Assembly (NCBI RefSeq): GCF_017377855.1
Contig: NZ_JAFREP010000031.1
Location: 1 to 64,000, forward strand
Length of the DNA stretch: 64,000 nucleotides
Direction: 5' to 3'
From: Acanthopleuribacter pedis
GTDB lineage: Bacteria > Acidobacteriota > Holophagae > Acanthopleuribacterales > Acanthopleuribacteraceae
Below the pieces are notes generated by a model. It had not been told where the DNA came from, searched no databases, and saw nothing but the letters and a program-made list of their open reading frames with translations. The translations under genes and the position numbers were made by a program. This document shows positions 1-8,825 of the stretch, in pieces. How positions within the stretch are numbered: position 1 is the first letter of the stretch; every line of letters begins with the position of its first letter.

Positions 1-327
1 ATTGATCCGGCGAACCCTGATGGGGTTCAAACACGGGAATAACGGAACATTTGGACGGGCATTGATCCGGCGAACCCTGATGGGGTTCAAACACGGGAAT
101 AACGGAACATATGGACGGGCCTTGATCCGGCGAACCCTGATGGGGTTCAAACACGGGAATAACGGAACATATGGACGGGCCTTGATCCGGCGAACCCTGA
201 TGGGTTCAAACACGGGAATAACGGAACATATGGACGGGCATTGATCCGGCGAACCCTGATGGGGTTCAAACACGGGAATAACGGAACATATGGACGGGCA
301 TTGATCCGGCGAACCCTGATGGGGTTC
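1..327 (+). repeat. Tandem array of ~60-bp units (repeat element copy A, left part)
   Basis: Units start with TTGATCCGGCGAACC at 2, 62, 122, 182, 241 and 301, a period of 60, 60, 60, 59 and 60 bases. The units are nearly identical and abut directly, with no unique spacers, so this is not a CRISPR. The array probably continues to the left of the window. A related array with 59-60-bp units lies at 39964-40464, and both arrays lead into the same core sequence. An open frame runs through it only because the period is a multiple of three. It is broken by the 59-base unit and has no ribosome binding site. Confidence 0.9.
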
Positions 328-805
328 GCATACCTTCATGTGTGGACCACAACTGATTTAAAATGTGAGCCTAAGGCGAACTTCCACCGGCGGCGCTGAA
401 GGCGCATAGGCGCTTTCAGCGCCGATGATTTCAGCCCAGATCAAATGGTTGTGGCACAACCATTTGCTCTGGGTCCCCGGGTGTTCCCGTCGTGTAGACG
501 CCGGCGGCGTCGGCCTCACAAGGAATCCACCGAACCACCCGGAAAATGATGACCGCGGCACAACCACCGGACCGTGATAATCCCCGCTGGGTGATTCATC
601 CGTCACGCTTGTGGTGCCGCCCCCTTCAGGGCCTTCCCGTCCGTGAACCCCCGGCACCCAGGGTACGACCATTTTCAATGGTCGTACCCTGGGCTAACCT
701 ACGGCATCCCTGCAGGATGCGTCCAGTGTTGGCCGGGCTGCGCCCGGCGTTCAATCAAAGCATGGTCCATGGTTGGGGTGGTGCGGCCCGTTTCAGGGCG
801 CGCCG
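328..805 (+). repeat. Structured core of composite repeat element, copy A
   Basis: This block recurs at 40465-41072 (same orientation) and 8826-9501 (inverted). Shared modules in order are: a GTGGACCA...TAATTTAAA-like stretch, a GCTGAAGGCGCATAGGCGC block, a palindrome at 442-466 (CAAATGGTTGTG and its complement), a block rich in GACGCCG, and a near-perfect palindrome at 657-693 built on CCCAGGGTACGACCATT. It then continues GGGCTAACCT..GCATCCCT. Each copy has diverged, but the palindromic arms are kept complementary. No coding region is supported in it. Function is unknown; a non-autonomous mobile or structural (REP/BIME-like) element is an inference. Confidence 0.8.
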
Positions 806-975
806 GATCAAACCACGTCCACACATTCGACGCGCCGGATCAAATCCCGTCCAGACGAGGGCCGGGACAAATCACGGCCTAACATGGGACGGCCGGATCA
901 AATCACGTCCAAACATGGGACGGGCCGGATCAAGCCATATCCAGGCATGGCGTCCAGCGGATCAAGCCACATCGA
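806..975 (+). repeat. Degenerate second tandem array of ~30-bp units (copy A, right part)
   Basis: About five to six imperfect units contain GCCGGATCAAA..C..GTCC separated by roughly 29-32 bases, including ones near 806, 834, 893 and 923. The motif CGCCGGATCAA also appears twice at 13339-13412, and the core's right end in the other copies carries GGCGCGCCGGGTCA. It looks like a right-hand satellite of the composite element that has expanded in this copy only. Confidence 0.65.
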
Positions 976-1671
976 GGCCGGGTGCGGACGAGTCAACCCA
1001 TCTCAACCCAAAACCAAACGACCCGTTTAACCGTCCGTTCCAAATAAAAAAGGGCGTCCCGGTTGTTCGTGGTTGGGTGGTACCCGCCGACAGAAACCCC
1101 ATGAGGCGTGGGGTTTGTGTTGGCCGGTTCCGGCAATCTTGGCTGTGCTTGCCGAAATTCACCCGGTCCACCTAGCCCGCATTCGTGTGCGGGCGAAGGT
1201 TGAGACATGGACCTTAACCACGTGGCGATGACCGAAGCGCGAGGGTGGCGCTTACAACCGGGACGCCGAAAAGAGGGTGGGAGGCACCCTCACCCCATCT
1301 CGCTCCACGAGATGAGGCGCACCCGCGTTTCCCGTCAGGGGGCCGGCTTTGCAGCCGTATCCTCTTGGGAAATGAGGGCTTGGGACGGAGACGGAGGACA
1401 GAGAATCGTGAAACGCTTATCGGCTTTTCTCGTCCGCCGGGACCCGGTTCGCGCGGTGACGGGCTCGCGGGGGCTGTCGCGGGCCGGGACGCGCTGCGCC
1501 GCCTCATTCAAACAAAGGCTGTATGAGGCGCTGTTCTCGCGGTGACCCCGAGAAAACAGATGAAGGGGAGGGGCGCGTGGGAACCGGGGATGGGTCGGCG
1601 GACCAGAAAAACCGACAATCGGGTCGGCGGCAAACAGCTTGTGTTTACCTCGGCCGTGATGAAGGTCGGTT
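976..1671. other. Intergenic stretch without recognisable gene
   Basis: Several overlapping open frames exist here on both strands, but they are Arg/Pro/Gly-rich, lack convincing ribosome binding sites and resemble no family I know. A small hairpin (CCCGCATTCGTGTGCGGGC) lies near 1178-1196. I see nothing else. Confidence 0.6.
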
Positions 1672-1722
1672 AACGCGCATTGCTTACCAGGGTGAGGGCG
1701 TCCCCTGGCAAGCAATACGCGT
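1672..1722. repeat. Long inverted repeat next to a stop codon
   Basis: Arms of about 21 bases, AACGCGCATTGCTTACCAGGG and its near complement ending at 1722, flank a short loop with about two mismatches. It sits just after the stop of the small minus-strand gene at 1722-1979. There is no T-run on the minus side, so an intrinsic terminator is possible but not shown. It may instead protect the mRNA 3' end. Confidence 0.6.
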
Positions 1723-1979
1723 TATGCGGCGGGGCGTTGGTGGGGATATTCGGGGAGCGGGCGTGGTTTGGGGACCATCGGCCGTACCACCGTTTCGGGT
1801 GGACGTTCTAAGCGGGCATGTTCATCGGTTTCCGCCGTCTCAAACGCTGTCGGGTCCATGGGCAAAACAACGCGTTGTGTCGGATGTTCGGGATGGTGTT
1901 CTTGTTGGTGTGCCGAAAAGGCGAGTAAGTTGGCGACAATAAAAAGAATGGAGAAAAGGACGACGACGGCGATGCTCAT
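1722..1979 (-). CDS. Small single-pass membrane protein, unknown function
   Basis: The 85-residue product has one hydrophobic segment at about residues 2-21 (VVVLFSILFIVANLLAF), followed by a polar His/Glu/Pro-rich tail. The start is well supported: AGGAGG lies about five bases before the ATG on the minus strand. No family is recognised. The gene stands alone, between the first repeat element and the acyl-CoA dehydrogenase gene, and is followed directly by a long inverted repeat. The compositional bias (many Pro and His) and small size leave room for a chance frame, but the ribosome binding site together with an N-terminal membrane helix makes a real gene more likely than not. Confidence 0.5.
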   Translation of the reverse strand: MSIAVVVLFSILFIVANLLAFSAHQQEHHPEHPTQRVVLPMDPTAFETAETDEHARLERPPETVVRPMVPKPRPLPEYPHQRPAA

Positions 1980-2819
1980 GGTGCCTCCTGTCGCGGGTTA
2001 AACCGCTGAAAAACAAATCGTTGCGTGCGTTTTCTTCTAACGCCCGCCTGCTATGTCTTTAAATATACAGCAGCGCCTGGACAGCCCTTGTCATGGCCCT
2101 TGAAAAAGTCGGTTGTTTTTGTTCTTTTTTTGCAAGTGTTTGGTTTTTATATGTTTGTTTTGTGGCTTTTTGGCGCGGTAAGCTAACTTTTTTGGCTGTG
2201 GAGCCGGCCACCGCCTTTTTAGCTGAAACATGGGCGATCTGCTCCCTTCTCTCGTAGATCCTCCGCACTTCCCCGTTGGGATTGGTTATAATGCTGGCAG
2301 GTCCGTTCCCAGCCGGGTTTCGTTTTCCGATCTCGCCGTGGGAAACGACCAAATGTACTTTGTTTGTGACGACACCGGAACCGTCGAGGAGAATTCGCCG
2401 ACGGCCGTTTCGCTTCATCCGCGCCAACCCGTGCGCGGTGGCACGGCCGAGCCGAGCGAATGGCGGCTCCACCCGGCATGCCCCGCCCTCCCGTGGGCAC
2501 GGTTTTTTGCCTCTTCCATGAGGTTTTATTGATTGAACGTTGCCGGCTTCCGTTCCCTTCCATGATTCCCGGCCAAGTCGCCGTGGTTGCGCCGTTGCGG
2601 TGTCTTCCGCTTTTGCTGCTGAAGACAACCCGAGGTTGTGGCCGAAGAAGGGACGGTTTCCATTTCATGAATGGCGTTTTTGCATGAACCCGCGGTGGGT
2701 TCACCGTGGCCGTGGTTCCTTCGCGATCCTCGGAAACCTTGTCGGTTCATGCCTACCTTTGATCCGCCCGTGGTCTGCTGGAACACGTCACACGCTGGTT
2801 TTTTTGGAAGGAGTCAATC
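1980..2819. other. Intergenic region upstream of acyl-CoA dehydrogenase
   Basis: No gene is supported. A T-rich stretch lies at about 2100-2185. Frames on both strands here (for example 2059-2628 minus) are low-complexity, Arg/Lys-rich and lack start signals. The only clear signal is GGAAGGAG at 2806-2813, the ribosome binding site of the next gene. Confidence 0.55.
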
Positions 2820-3980
2820 GTGGAATTCGGTTATAGCGAAGATCAACAAATGATTGTTGAGAATGTTTCCAAGTTTGTTGCAGAACGCATCAAGCCACAC
2901 GTGCTTGAGTGGGACGAAAAAGAATTTTTTCCGGTCGATCTCTTTCACGAGATGGGCGAACTGGGCTTGTTGGGGGTTCTTGTCCCGGAAGAATATGGGG
3001 GTTCCGGGTACGGTTATGTCGATTACGTCGCCATTCTCGAGGAGATCGGCAGCGTTTGCGGCAGTATCGGTCTCGGTGTCGCGGCGCATAACTCGCTGTG
3101 TACCGGGCACATCCTGCAGCACGGCAACGAAGCCCAAAAACAAAAATACCTGCCCAAACTTGCCTCCGGCGAGCACATCGGCGCCTGGGGCCTCACGGAA
3201 CCCGGCAGCGGCTCTGACGCGGGCGGCATGCTTTCGACCGCCAAAAAGGTTGAGGGCGGTTGGATGCTGAACGGCACCAAGAACTTCATCACCCACGCCA
3301 TTAGCGGCGATGTCGCCGTGGTGCTGGTTAACACCGCGCCCGAACTGAAAACCCGCGGAATCTCCGCCTTTATCCTCGACAAATCGATCAAAGGCTGGGG
3401 CGGTGGTAAGAAAGAAAACAAGGTCGGTATGCGCTCCTCTGAAACCGCTCAGCTTGTTATGGAAGACTGTTTCGTACCGGACGAGAACCTGATCGGCGAG
3501 GTAAACCAGGGCTTCAAACAGGCCATGGTTGTGCTGGACGGCGGCCGGATTTCAATTGCCGCGCTTTCACTCGGTGTCGCCCGCGGCGCCCTCGAATGTT
3601 CGCAGCAATACGCCGCGGAACGTGCCCAGTTCGGCAAAACCATCGATCAGTTCCAGGGCATCCAATTCAAGCTGGCCGACATGGCGACCAACCTCGACGC
3701 CGCGCGCCTGTTAACCCTGCGCTCCGCTTACAACAAGGATCGCGGACAAGCGCAGTCCATCGAATCGGCCATGGCCAAGTACTTTGCCAGTGAAGTTTCG
3801 GTGCGCAACAGCGAGGAAGCGGTACAAATCCACGGTGGTTACGGCTATTTGAAGGAGTATCCCGCCGAAAAGTTTTGGCGCGATTCCAAGCTGCTCACCA
3901 TCGGTGAAGGTACCTCCGAGGTTCAAAAAATCGTCATCGCGCGCGAGCTGAAGCGCGCCTTTGAAATGGCCCGCGTTTAA
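2820..3980 (+). CDS. Acyl-CoA dehydrogenase
   Basis: This is an FAD-dependent dehydrogenase that introduces the alpha-beta double bond into an acyl-CoA, passing electrons to electron-transfer flavoprotein. At 386 residues it has the normal short/branched-chain family length. Visible hallmarks are the flavin-contact signature GLTEPGSGSDAG near residue 125-136, the ERAQFGKTIDQFQGIQ block near 265-280, and IHGGYGYLKEYPAEKFWRD near the C terminus. GEGTSEVQ follows, whose Glu is the usual catalytic base of the short-chain class. The start is GTG, chosen because GGAAGGAG ends six bases upstream. No beta-oxidation partner genes sit next to it, so the acyl substrate (straight, branched or amino-acid derived) cannot be told from context. 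Confidence 0.93.
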   Translation: MEFGYSEDQQMIVENVSKFVAERIKPHVLEWDEKEFFPVDLFHEMGELGLLGVLVPEEYGGSGYGYVDYVAILEEIGSVCGSIGLGVAAHNSLCTGHILQHGNEAQKQKYLPKLASGEHIGAWGLTEPGSGSDAGGMLSTAKKVEGGWMLNGTKNFITHAISGDVAVVLVNTAPELKTRGISAFILDKSIKGWGGGKKENKVGMRSSETAQLVMEDCFVPDENLIGEVNQGFKQAMVVLDGGRISIAALSLGVARGALECSQQYAAERAQFGKTIDQFQGIQFKLADMATNLDAARLLTLRSAYNKDRGQAQSIESAMAKYFASEVSVRNSEEAVQIHGGYGYLKEYPAEKFWRDSKLLTIGEGTSEVQKIVIARELKRAFEMARV

Positions 3981-3992
3981 GCGGTTGATTTT

Positions 3993-4032
3993 GACCCGAC
4001 CCATGTCGATTCGTCGTGGGTCGGGTCTTTTT
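3993..4032 (+). terminator. Intrinsic terminator after acyl-CoA dehydrogenase
   Basis: The GACCCGACCCA / TGGGTCGGGTC stem is followed by TTTTT. It ends just before the ribosome binding site of coaE (AGGATGG, 4037-4043), so coaE has either its own start in this tight space or depends on read-through. Confidence 0.85.
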
Positions 4033-4047
4033 ATATAGGATGGATCT

Positions 4048-4644
4048 ATGCTGGTGGTTGGGCTGACCGGGGGCATTGCGAGTGGCAAATCACAGGTGGA
4101 ACGCTTGCTTGCCGAACGGTTTCCCGTCATTGACGCCGATGTGGTGGCGCGAGAAGTGGTCGCGCCCGGCCAACCCGCGCTCGCCGCTATTGCCGAGGCC
4201 TTTGGACCGTCCGTCATTGCCGACGACGGCGCCTTGGACCGCGCCCGCATGCGCGTCTTGATCAGCGAAAACGGCGAATGCCGTGAGCGATTGAATCAGA
4301 TCGTTCATCCTCGCATTTATCAAAGTATTGAAGCCAAGCTCGAAGCGTTGCGACCACACCACCAAGCCGCCTTTGTCTCCGCGGCGCTGATGATTGAAAC
4401 CGGAAGTTTTCGTAAATATGACCGCGTTCTTCTCGTGACCGCGCCCGCCGAGCTTCGTCTGGCGCGGCTTCAAGCACGTGACGGCATGCCTGAAGCCTTG
4501 GCGCAAAAGCTCATGGCGGCCCAGGCACCCGACCCCGAAAAGCGGCGCCATGCCGATGTGGAGATCGTGAACGACGGGGATCTGGTTGCCTTGGCTGAAC
4601 GGACCGAGGCCGCGCTGGTTGAACTGGGTTTGGCGGACCCTTGA
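4048..4644 (+). CDS. coaE: Dephospho-CoA kinase
   Basis: CoaE phosphorylates the 3'-hydroxyl of dephospho-CoA, the last step of coenzyme A synthesis, in the cytoplasm. At 198 residues it matches the family. The N terminus LTGGIASGKS is the P-loop at about residues 6-15, DADVVAREV near residue 29 is the characteristic CoA-binding segment, and NQIVHPRI near residue 84-91 is the conserved NxxxHPxI motif. It lies 67 bases after the acyl-CoA dehydrogenase stop with a terminator between, so co-regulation is possible but unproven. The theme (CoA supply next to a CoA-ester enzyme) may be coincidental. Confidence 0.93.
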   Translation: MLVVGLTGGIASGKSQVERLLAERFPVIDADVVAREVVAPGQPALAAIAEAFGPSVIADDGALDRARMRVLISENGECRERLNQIVHPRIYQSIEAKLEALRPHHQAAFVSAALMIETGSFRKYDRVLLVTAPAELRLARLQARDGMPEALAQKLMAAQAPDPEKRRHADVEIVNDGDLVALAERTEAALVELGLADP

Positions 4645-5037
4645 TTTTGGGCCCTCCGCTTTGAAGCTCCCGCTCGCTTGGCCTGGGTTGCCCCGCGGTT
4701 TTTTCCCGCGGCCGGTAGTTTAGCTCTTGCAATGCTTTGCCGATAGAACATTTAAGTCGGCGCTTACGGTTTTCTTTTGTGCTTCTCGGGCGGAGGGGAA
4801 ACCTACGTCGGGCTTGAACCAAAAATGCACCGGCTCTTGTGAATACGGCCGCCTTAAGCGTGGTTGGTTGTGATGCAGGCGGTCGGTGGATTTGATGTTT
4901 TTGCCGCGGAATTGTGGTTTAATTGGGCCAATTTCCTCCATAACTTGGTCGACGCCCTTGTTTGTGCGGCACCGTTTTGAAACGGTTGTTCTCGCGTTTG
5001 GTGGGTATCTCGTAACACTTGAGCCATAGGTGTTTGT
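4645..5037. other. Intergenic region coaE to capD-like gene
   Basis: No gene is seen. A short GC stem (CCGCGG..CCGCGG) lies near 4693-4712 without a T-run. There is no other structure I can support. The downstream gene has no strong ribosome binding site (GAGCCATAGG upstream of the ATG). Confidence 0.5.
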
Positions 5038-6954
5038 ATGTTTTTGAAACTAAATCGTTTACCGCGTTATCTAAAAAAGTTGATTGTTTTGTTCGTCGAT
5101 TTTTTGATTCTGTGGTTGGCGCTGTGGTCTTCCTTTGCCATGCGCTACGATACCTGGTGGCCCGAGAATTTTGTTAAGTATGTGGAAATTTGGGCGTTGG
5201 CGCCCGTTTTGACCATTCCGGTGCTCTACGCGCTGGGCCTTTACAAAGCTGTGATTCGATACCTGAGTCCCCATTTCCTCATTCCCATCTTGCGCAGTGC
5301 GGTGATTGCCGTCTTGATGTTCGCCCTCGTGGCCATCATGACCCACATTCAAATTCCCCGCCCGCTTTATATTGTGTACGGCGTGAACGTGGTCCTTTTA
5401 ATGGGGGGGACACGCCTGTTGGCCAAAATGTACCTTCCCGATGTAAACGTTCAGGATTGCAACAAGCGGCGAATCGGCCTGTATGGCGCGGGTAAAGCCG
5501 GCACCCAAATCGCCCATGCTCTGTTGGGCAGCCCGGAATACCGGGTGATGGCCTTCTTCGACGACAACAGCGAGATCCAGGGATGGGAAATCCTGGGCGT
5601 GCGGGTGTTTTCACCGGATCGCATGGCTGATATTGTCGCCAAATACCAATTACACGAGGTGGTTCTGTGTATTCCTTCCGCCACGCGCTGCCGCCGTCGC
5701 GAATTGATCGAACGCATGGCCGCGATGGGTGTCGACGTGAAAATTCTGCCCGGAATTCCCAACATTGTGAGTGGCAAGGTCCGTGTTGACGATATCCGCC
5801 AGGTAGAGATTGAAGATGTTTTGGGTCGGGATCCCGTCGAGCCCGACGCCGCGTTGATCGGCAAAAGCATTACCGGCAAGGTGGTTCTGGTTTCTGGCGC
5901 CGGCGGTTCGATTGGGTCGGAGCTGTGCCGGCAAATCTTAGATCGGCAGCCGGAGACCTTGCTGTTACTGGAGGCCAACGAATACGCGCTTTACAACATT
6001 GAGCGCGAGTTGCGTCGCCGCGACAGCCAGGGGCGTGTCGCCATTGTGCCCGTCCTGTGTTCCGTGCAAAACGGCAAACGCTGTCAAAAAATTATGGAAG
6101 CCCATGGCGTTCAGAGTATCTTTCACGCCGCCGCTTACAAACACGTCCCGATTGTCGAGCAGAATATTTGTGAGGGGATTCGCAACAACATCTTCGGCAC
6201 CCTTGCCTTCGCCCAAGCCGCGGAGCGGGCCGGGGTTGCGCGTTTTACCTTGATCTCGACGGATAAGGCCGTGCGTCCCACGAGCGCGATGGGCGCCACC
6301 AAACGTTTTGCCGAGCTGATTTTGCAAGGTATGCATGAGAGCGGATCCAAAACCGTATTTTCCATGGTGCGTTTTGGGAATGTGCTTGGCTCTTCCGGTT
6401 CCGTGATTCCTCTGTTTCGTGAACAGATCCGCCAGGGTGGGCCGGTTACCGTGACCCATGAGGAAATGACCCGCTACTTTATGACGATCCCCGAGGCCGC
6501 GCAATTGGTTGTCCAGGCGTCGGCCATGGCTTCCGGCGGTGATGTGTTTGTGCTCGATATGGGTGAGCCGGTACGCATTTACGATTTGGCCGCGAAGATG
6601 ATCCACCTTAGTGGATTGAGCGTGATTGATCCTGATACGGGCCGGGGTGATGTCGAGATTCGCATTACCGGTGTTCGGCCGGGTGAGAAATTGTACGAGG
6701 AACTCTTGATCGGGGATAATGCGCTGGCGACCGACCATCCGCGTATCTCCCGTGCGATGGAAGAGTCCATTGACTGGAAGCGCGTCGACGCTTTCCTCAA
6801 GGAGTTCGAGCCGGCCTTGGACAATCAAGACGCCGAGTCGGCACGGCGCATCTTGCTGCGCGGTGTGCGCGGGTTTCGGCCTGCCGACGCCACCCATTTT
6901 GATGCGGCCACACGCCGTCAGGAAGTGGTGGAAGTGTTGGATCAAGCCTCCTAG
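5038..6954 (+). CDS. Membrane-anchored UDP-sugar 4,6-dehydratase (CapD/WbpM/PglF family)
   Basis: This family converts UDP-GlcNAc to a 4-keto-6-deoxy sugar nucleotide for capsule, O-antigen or protein glycan synthesis, on the cytoplasmic side of the inner membrane. The 638-residue length is that of the long, membrane-anchored members. Four hydrophobic segments fill residues ~12-125. A first Rossmann-like CoA-binding domain begins around GLYGAGKAGTQIA (about 147-160). The second, catalytic SDR domain begins with VSGAGGSIGSELC at about 283. STDKAVRPTSAMGATKR contains the family's M-x3-K catalytic pair in place of the usual Tyr-x3-Lys. The gene stands alone without glycosyltransferases next to it. 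It is probably a polysaccharide gene; the exact sugar is not decidable here. Confidence 0.9.
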   Translation: MFLKLNRLPRYLKKLIVLFVDFLILWLALWSSFAMRYDTWWPENFVKYVEIWALAPVLTIPVLYALGLYKAVIRYLSPHFLIPILRSAVIAVLMFALVAIMTHIQIPRPLYIVYGVNVVLLMGGTRLLAKMYLPDVNVQDCNKRRIGLYGAGKAGTQIAHALLGSPEYRVMAFFDDNSEIQGWEILGVRVFSPDRMADIVAKYQLHEVVLCIPSATRCRRRELIERMAAMGVDVKILPGIPNIVSGKVRVDDIRQVEIEDVLGRDPVEPDAALIGKSITGKVVLVSGAGGSIGSELCRQILDRQPETLLLLEANEYALYNIERELRRRDSQGRVAIVPVLCSVQNGKRCQKIMEAHGVQSIFHAAAYKHVPIVEQNICEGIRNNIFGTLAFAQAAERAGVARFTLISTDKAVRPTSAMGATKRFAELILQGMHESGSKTVFSMVRFGNVLGSSGSVIPLFREQIRQGGPVTVTHEEMTRYFMTIPEAAQLVVQASAMASGGDVFVLDMGEPVRIYDLAAKMIHLSGLSVIDPDTGRGDVEIRITGVRPGEKLYEELLIGDNALATDHPRISRAMEESIDWKRVDAFLKEFEPALDNQDAESARRILLRGVRGFRPADATHFDAATRRQEVVEVLDQAS

Positions 6955-7194
6955 ACAGTGCTGAAAGCAACCTGTCCTTGAAACGAAAAGGGTGACCGTC
7001 TTCGCGGTTTCAATGTGGGTTATTTGTGATAACCTAAAAAGAAGTTGTCTTTCGAACATAAGATGGTACCCACGTCCGCGCTTTGCGTGGGCGTTACATG
7101 CGGCGGACCGATTGCGTGGGAATCATGCTAAGCGTCGGCCGAGTTTTGTTCGCGTGCCCAGTATCGGGCCGATCTTCTTTGATTTGAGCTGCCT

Positions 7195-7881
7195 ATGTCC
7201 CTTGACGCAATTACCGCCGATGAGTTGTTAACCAAAATTGAAGCGCGGGTGGCCGATGATGCCAAAGCGCTGACCTGTCTCCTTATTAATACACGCAGGC
7301 AATGTCACGACCTGGAGCCGGTGTCCGTGGATAAAGAAGCCGCCTTGGTCGCGTTTCGTGCGCCGGGCGGGCGTGTGGCCCCGTTGGATCCCGACTGTGG
7401 TTGGGATCTGGTTATTCAAGCGCCCAAAACCGCGTATCGAATTCCTGTAGCCGCGTTGGCAGTCGACGCGCGTCGTGTGCGCTGTACCTTGCCGCTTGAA
7501 GGTGAGGTTTTGGCGCGCCGCCAGTGCGAGCGGTTTTCCGCGTCCTCGCGCAACCCTGTCCAGGTTTCTATTGTCTGCCGCGGTGAAGCTTGTCAGGCCT
7601 CGTTGGTTGATTTTTCCGCCGTGGGGATCGGCATCCAGCAAAATGCCTGTTGCGGTTTAAACGTGGGCGATGTGGTGGAAGACGGTGTTTTTGCCCTGCG
7701 TGGGGTGCCCGTCCATTTTACGCGCGCCCATGTGGCTCACCAAAAAGTGGTGGACGGCGGTATTCGCCTGGGTTTGGCGTTTTCCGATTTGTCGGCGTCG
7801 GATCAGGAGTCCATCACGCAAGCCTTAGTCGCTTGCGCGCGTGCGCGTTCTTATGTTTCCTCAATGAGGGCGGACGGATAA
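7195..7881 (+). CDS. PilZ-domain protein, probable cyclic-di-GMP receptor
   Basis: The 228-residue product has the two c-di-GMP binding signatures of PilZ domains in the right order and spacing. RQCER (RxxxR) lies at about residues 107-111 and DFSAVG ([DN]xSxxG) about 30 residues later. The N-terminal ~100 residues form a separate beta-rich region like the YcgR N-terminal domain, without strong motif support. Such proteins sense c-di-GMP and alter motility, secretion or polysaccharide synthesis; a link to the capD-like gene upstream is only suggestive. The start has no clear ribosome binding site. The 3' end overlaps the convergent HU-like gene by 31 bases. Confidence 0.75.
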   Translation: MSLDAITADELLTKIEARVADDAKALTCLLINTRRQCHDLEPVSVDKEAALVAFRAPGGRVAPLDPDCGWDLVIQAPKTAYRIPVAALAVDARRVRCTLPLEGEVLARRQCERFSASSRNPVQVSIVCRGEACQASLVDFSAVGIGIQQNACCGLNVGDVVEDGVFALRGVPVHFTRAHVAHQKVVDGGIRLGLAFSDLSASDQESITQALVACARARSYVSSMRADG

Positions 7882-8117
7882 AACTTAATGGTGCGTAGCT
7901 CCATGCCGCCGTAATAGCGGCCGTCCTTGGGGTTTTGAAAACCCGCCTGCATGCGGGTGGAAAGTTTGAATACGCCGAAGCCGCGCAACTCGACACGCCC
8001 GTCCCGTTTGAGACCGGCGGCGAGAATTTCGAAAAACCGACGGACAAACCAGTCGGCTTCCTCGGCACTTAAACTGCTTCTTTGTTTGAGCAAAGAGACT
8101 AAATCAGATCGGTTCAT
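7851..8117 (-). CDS. HU/IHF-family DNA-binding protein
   Basis: The 88-residue product is a nucleoid protein of the HU/IHF fold. The N-terminal helices MNRSDLVSLLKQR and the GRVELRGFGVFKL strand motif (typical VELRGFGxF) are clear. NPKDG in the arm region replaces the usual NPxTG around the intercalating Pro. I chose the ATG at 8117, with GGAGG about 11 bases upstream; a TTG seven codons further up is also open but less likely. It is short at the C-terminal side compared with HU, ending FYPSALIEET instead of the usual KALK tail. It overlaps the PilZ gene tail to tail and is divergent from the small gene at 8196, with which it may share the 78-base promoter region. Confidence 0.85.
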   Translation of the reverse strand: MNRSDLVSLLKQRSSLSAEEADWFVRRFFEILAAGLKRDGRVELRGFGVFKLSTRMQAGFQNPKDGRYYGGMELRTIKFYPSALIEET

Positions 8118-8195
8118 TTTTTTTGGGGCCTCCGACAAGGGCTGTCTGAGCGCTTATGTATATTTACTTATGTAGCATACATGAGGAGGCTCAAC

Positions 8196-8495
8196 ATGAC
8201 AGCTTTAAACTGGATCGACTGGTGTCAGAAACAACTGGGTGACTTAAGTGTACGTCTTTCCCGTCAGGGTTACTACCCCGCTCAAATTGAATACCTCAAC
8301 GCGACCAACGCGCTCTTCCGCGAGCGCTTTGAAACCTTCATGACCGACCTGACCTTGGTGATGGACGCGATGGCGGATAACCCCGAGGGTTACCACCACT
8401 ATGAGGACTTTAACCGCATCAAAATGGAGCTCTTGCGCTTCACCAATACCTACCGAGGAGTGTTTCTTGCTTTGGACCTGGCCGAAAGTGCGTAA
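8196..8495 (+). CDS. Small soluble protein, unknown function
   Basis: The 99-residue product is predicted to be mostly helical, rich in aromatic and acidic residues, with no signal peptide or membrane segment. The start is set by AGGAGG at 8183-8188, seven bases before the ATG; the ATG at 8181 upstream overlaps that ribosome binding site and is unlikely. No family is recognised. Its divergent neighbour is the HU-like gene. The sequence has several Tyr/Trp/Phe positions (NWIDWCQKQ at the N terminus, NTYRGVFLALDL at the C terminus), consistent with a small helical bundle. Confidence 0.65.
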   Translation: MTALNWIDWCQKQLGDLSVRLSRQGYYPAQIEYLNATNALFRERFETFMTDLTLVMDAMADNPEGYHHYEDFNRIKMELLRFTNTYRGVFLALDLAESA

Positions 8496-8825
8496 GGCGA
8501 CGTTGCGAAAAAGGCCTGCAACCAGGATCTTTTTGTCGTCGTTTGGATGGAACGGGAGGCGGTACCGCGTGTGCGGCGTTTCCCGACTGTCCAGGATTCC
8601 GCGTGGGGTGTTTCGGGATTACGCCCTGGTATCGCTTTGGATGGTCCGCGGCTGTTGTTCGCCTGTCCTTGACGAGGGTTAGGTCGTGGGTGAAAGGTCT
8701 CTCCGCGTGGATTCTTAATCTGTATGCCTGATCTGGTGGTTCGTGAAAGCACGAGACCGGATGAGGTGTGTGGGTTAAACGGAAGGTTTGCCCTGTTTGG
8801 GGATCCGTTAGGGATGGTGTTTGGT
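8496..8825. other. Intergenic, no gene seen
   Basis: Frames on either strand lack start signals and recognisable content. It leads into the inverted repeat element copy B. Confidence 0.5.

Noticed and set aside
2..244. Open frame through the 60-bp array giving a repetitive RRTLMGFKHGNNGT protein
   Set aside because: It arises from a period divisible by three, has no ribosome binding site and is broken by the 59-base unit at 182-240. The same holds for the frame at 40113-40469.
546..1175. 209-residue plus-strand frame in repeat copy A
   Set aside because: It runs through the repeat core and its palindromes; the frame is not kept in copies B and C.
2059..2628. 189-residue minus-strand frame upstream of the acyl-CoA dehydrogenase gene
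   Set aside because: Arg/Lys-rich low-complexity content, no ribosome binding site, and overlapping equal-quality frames on the other strand.
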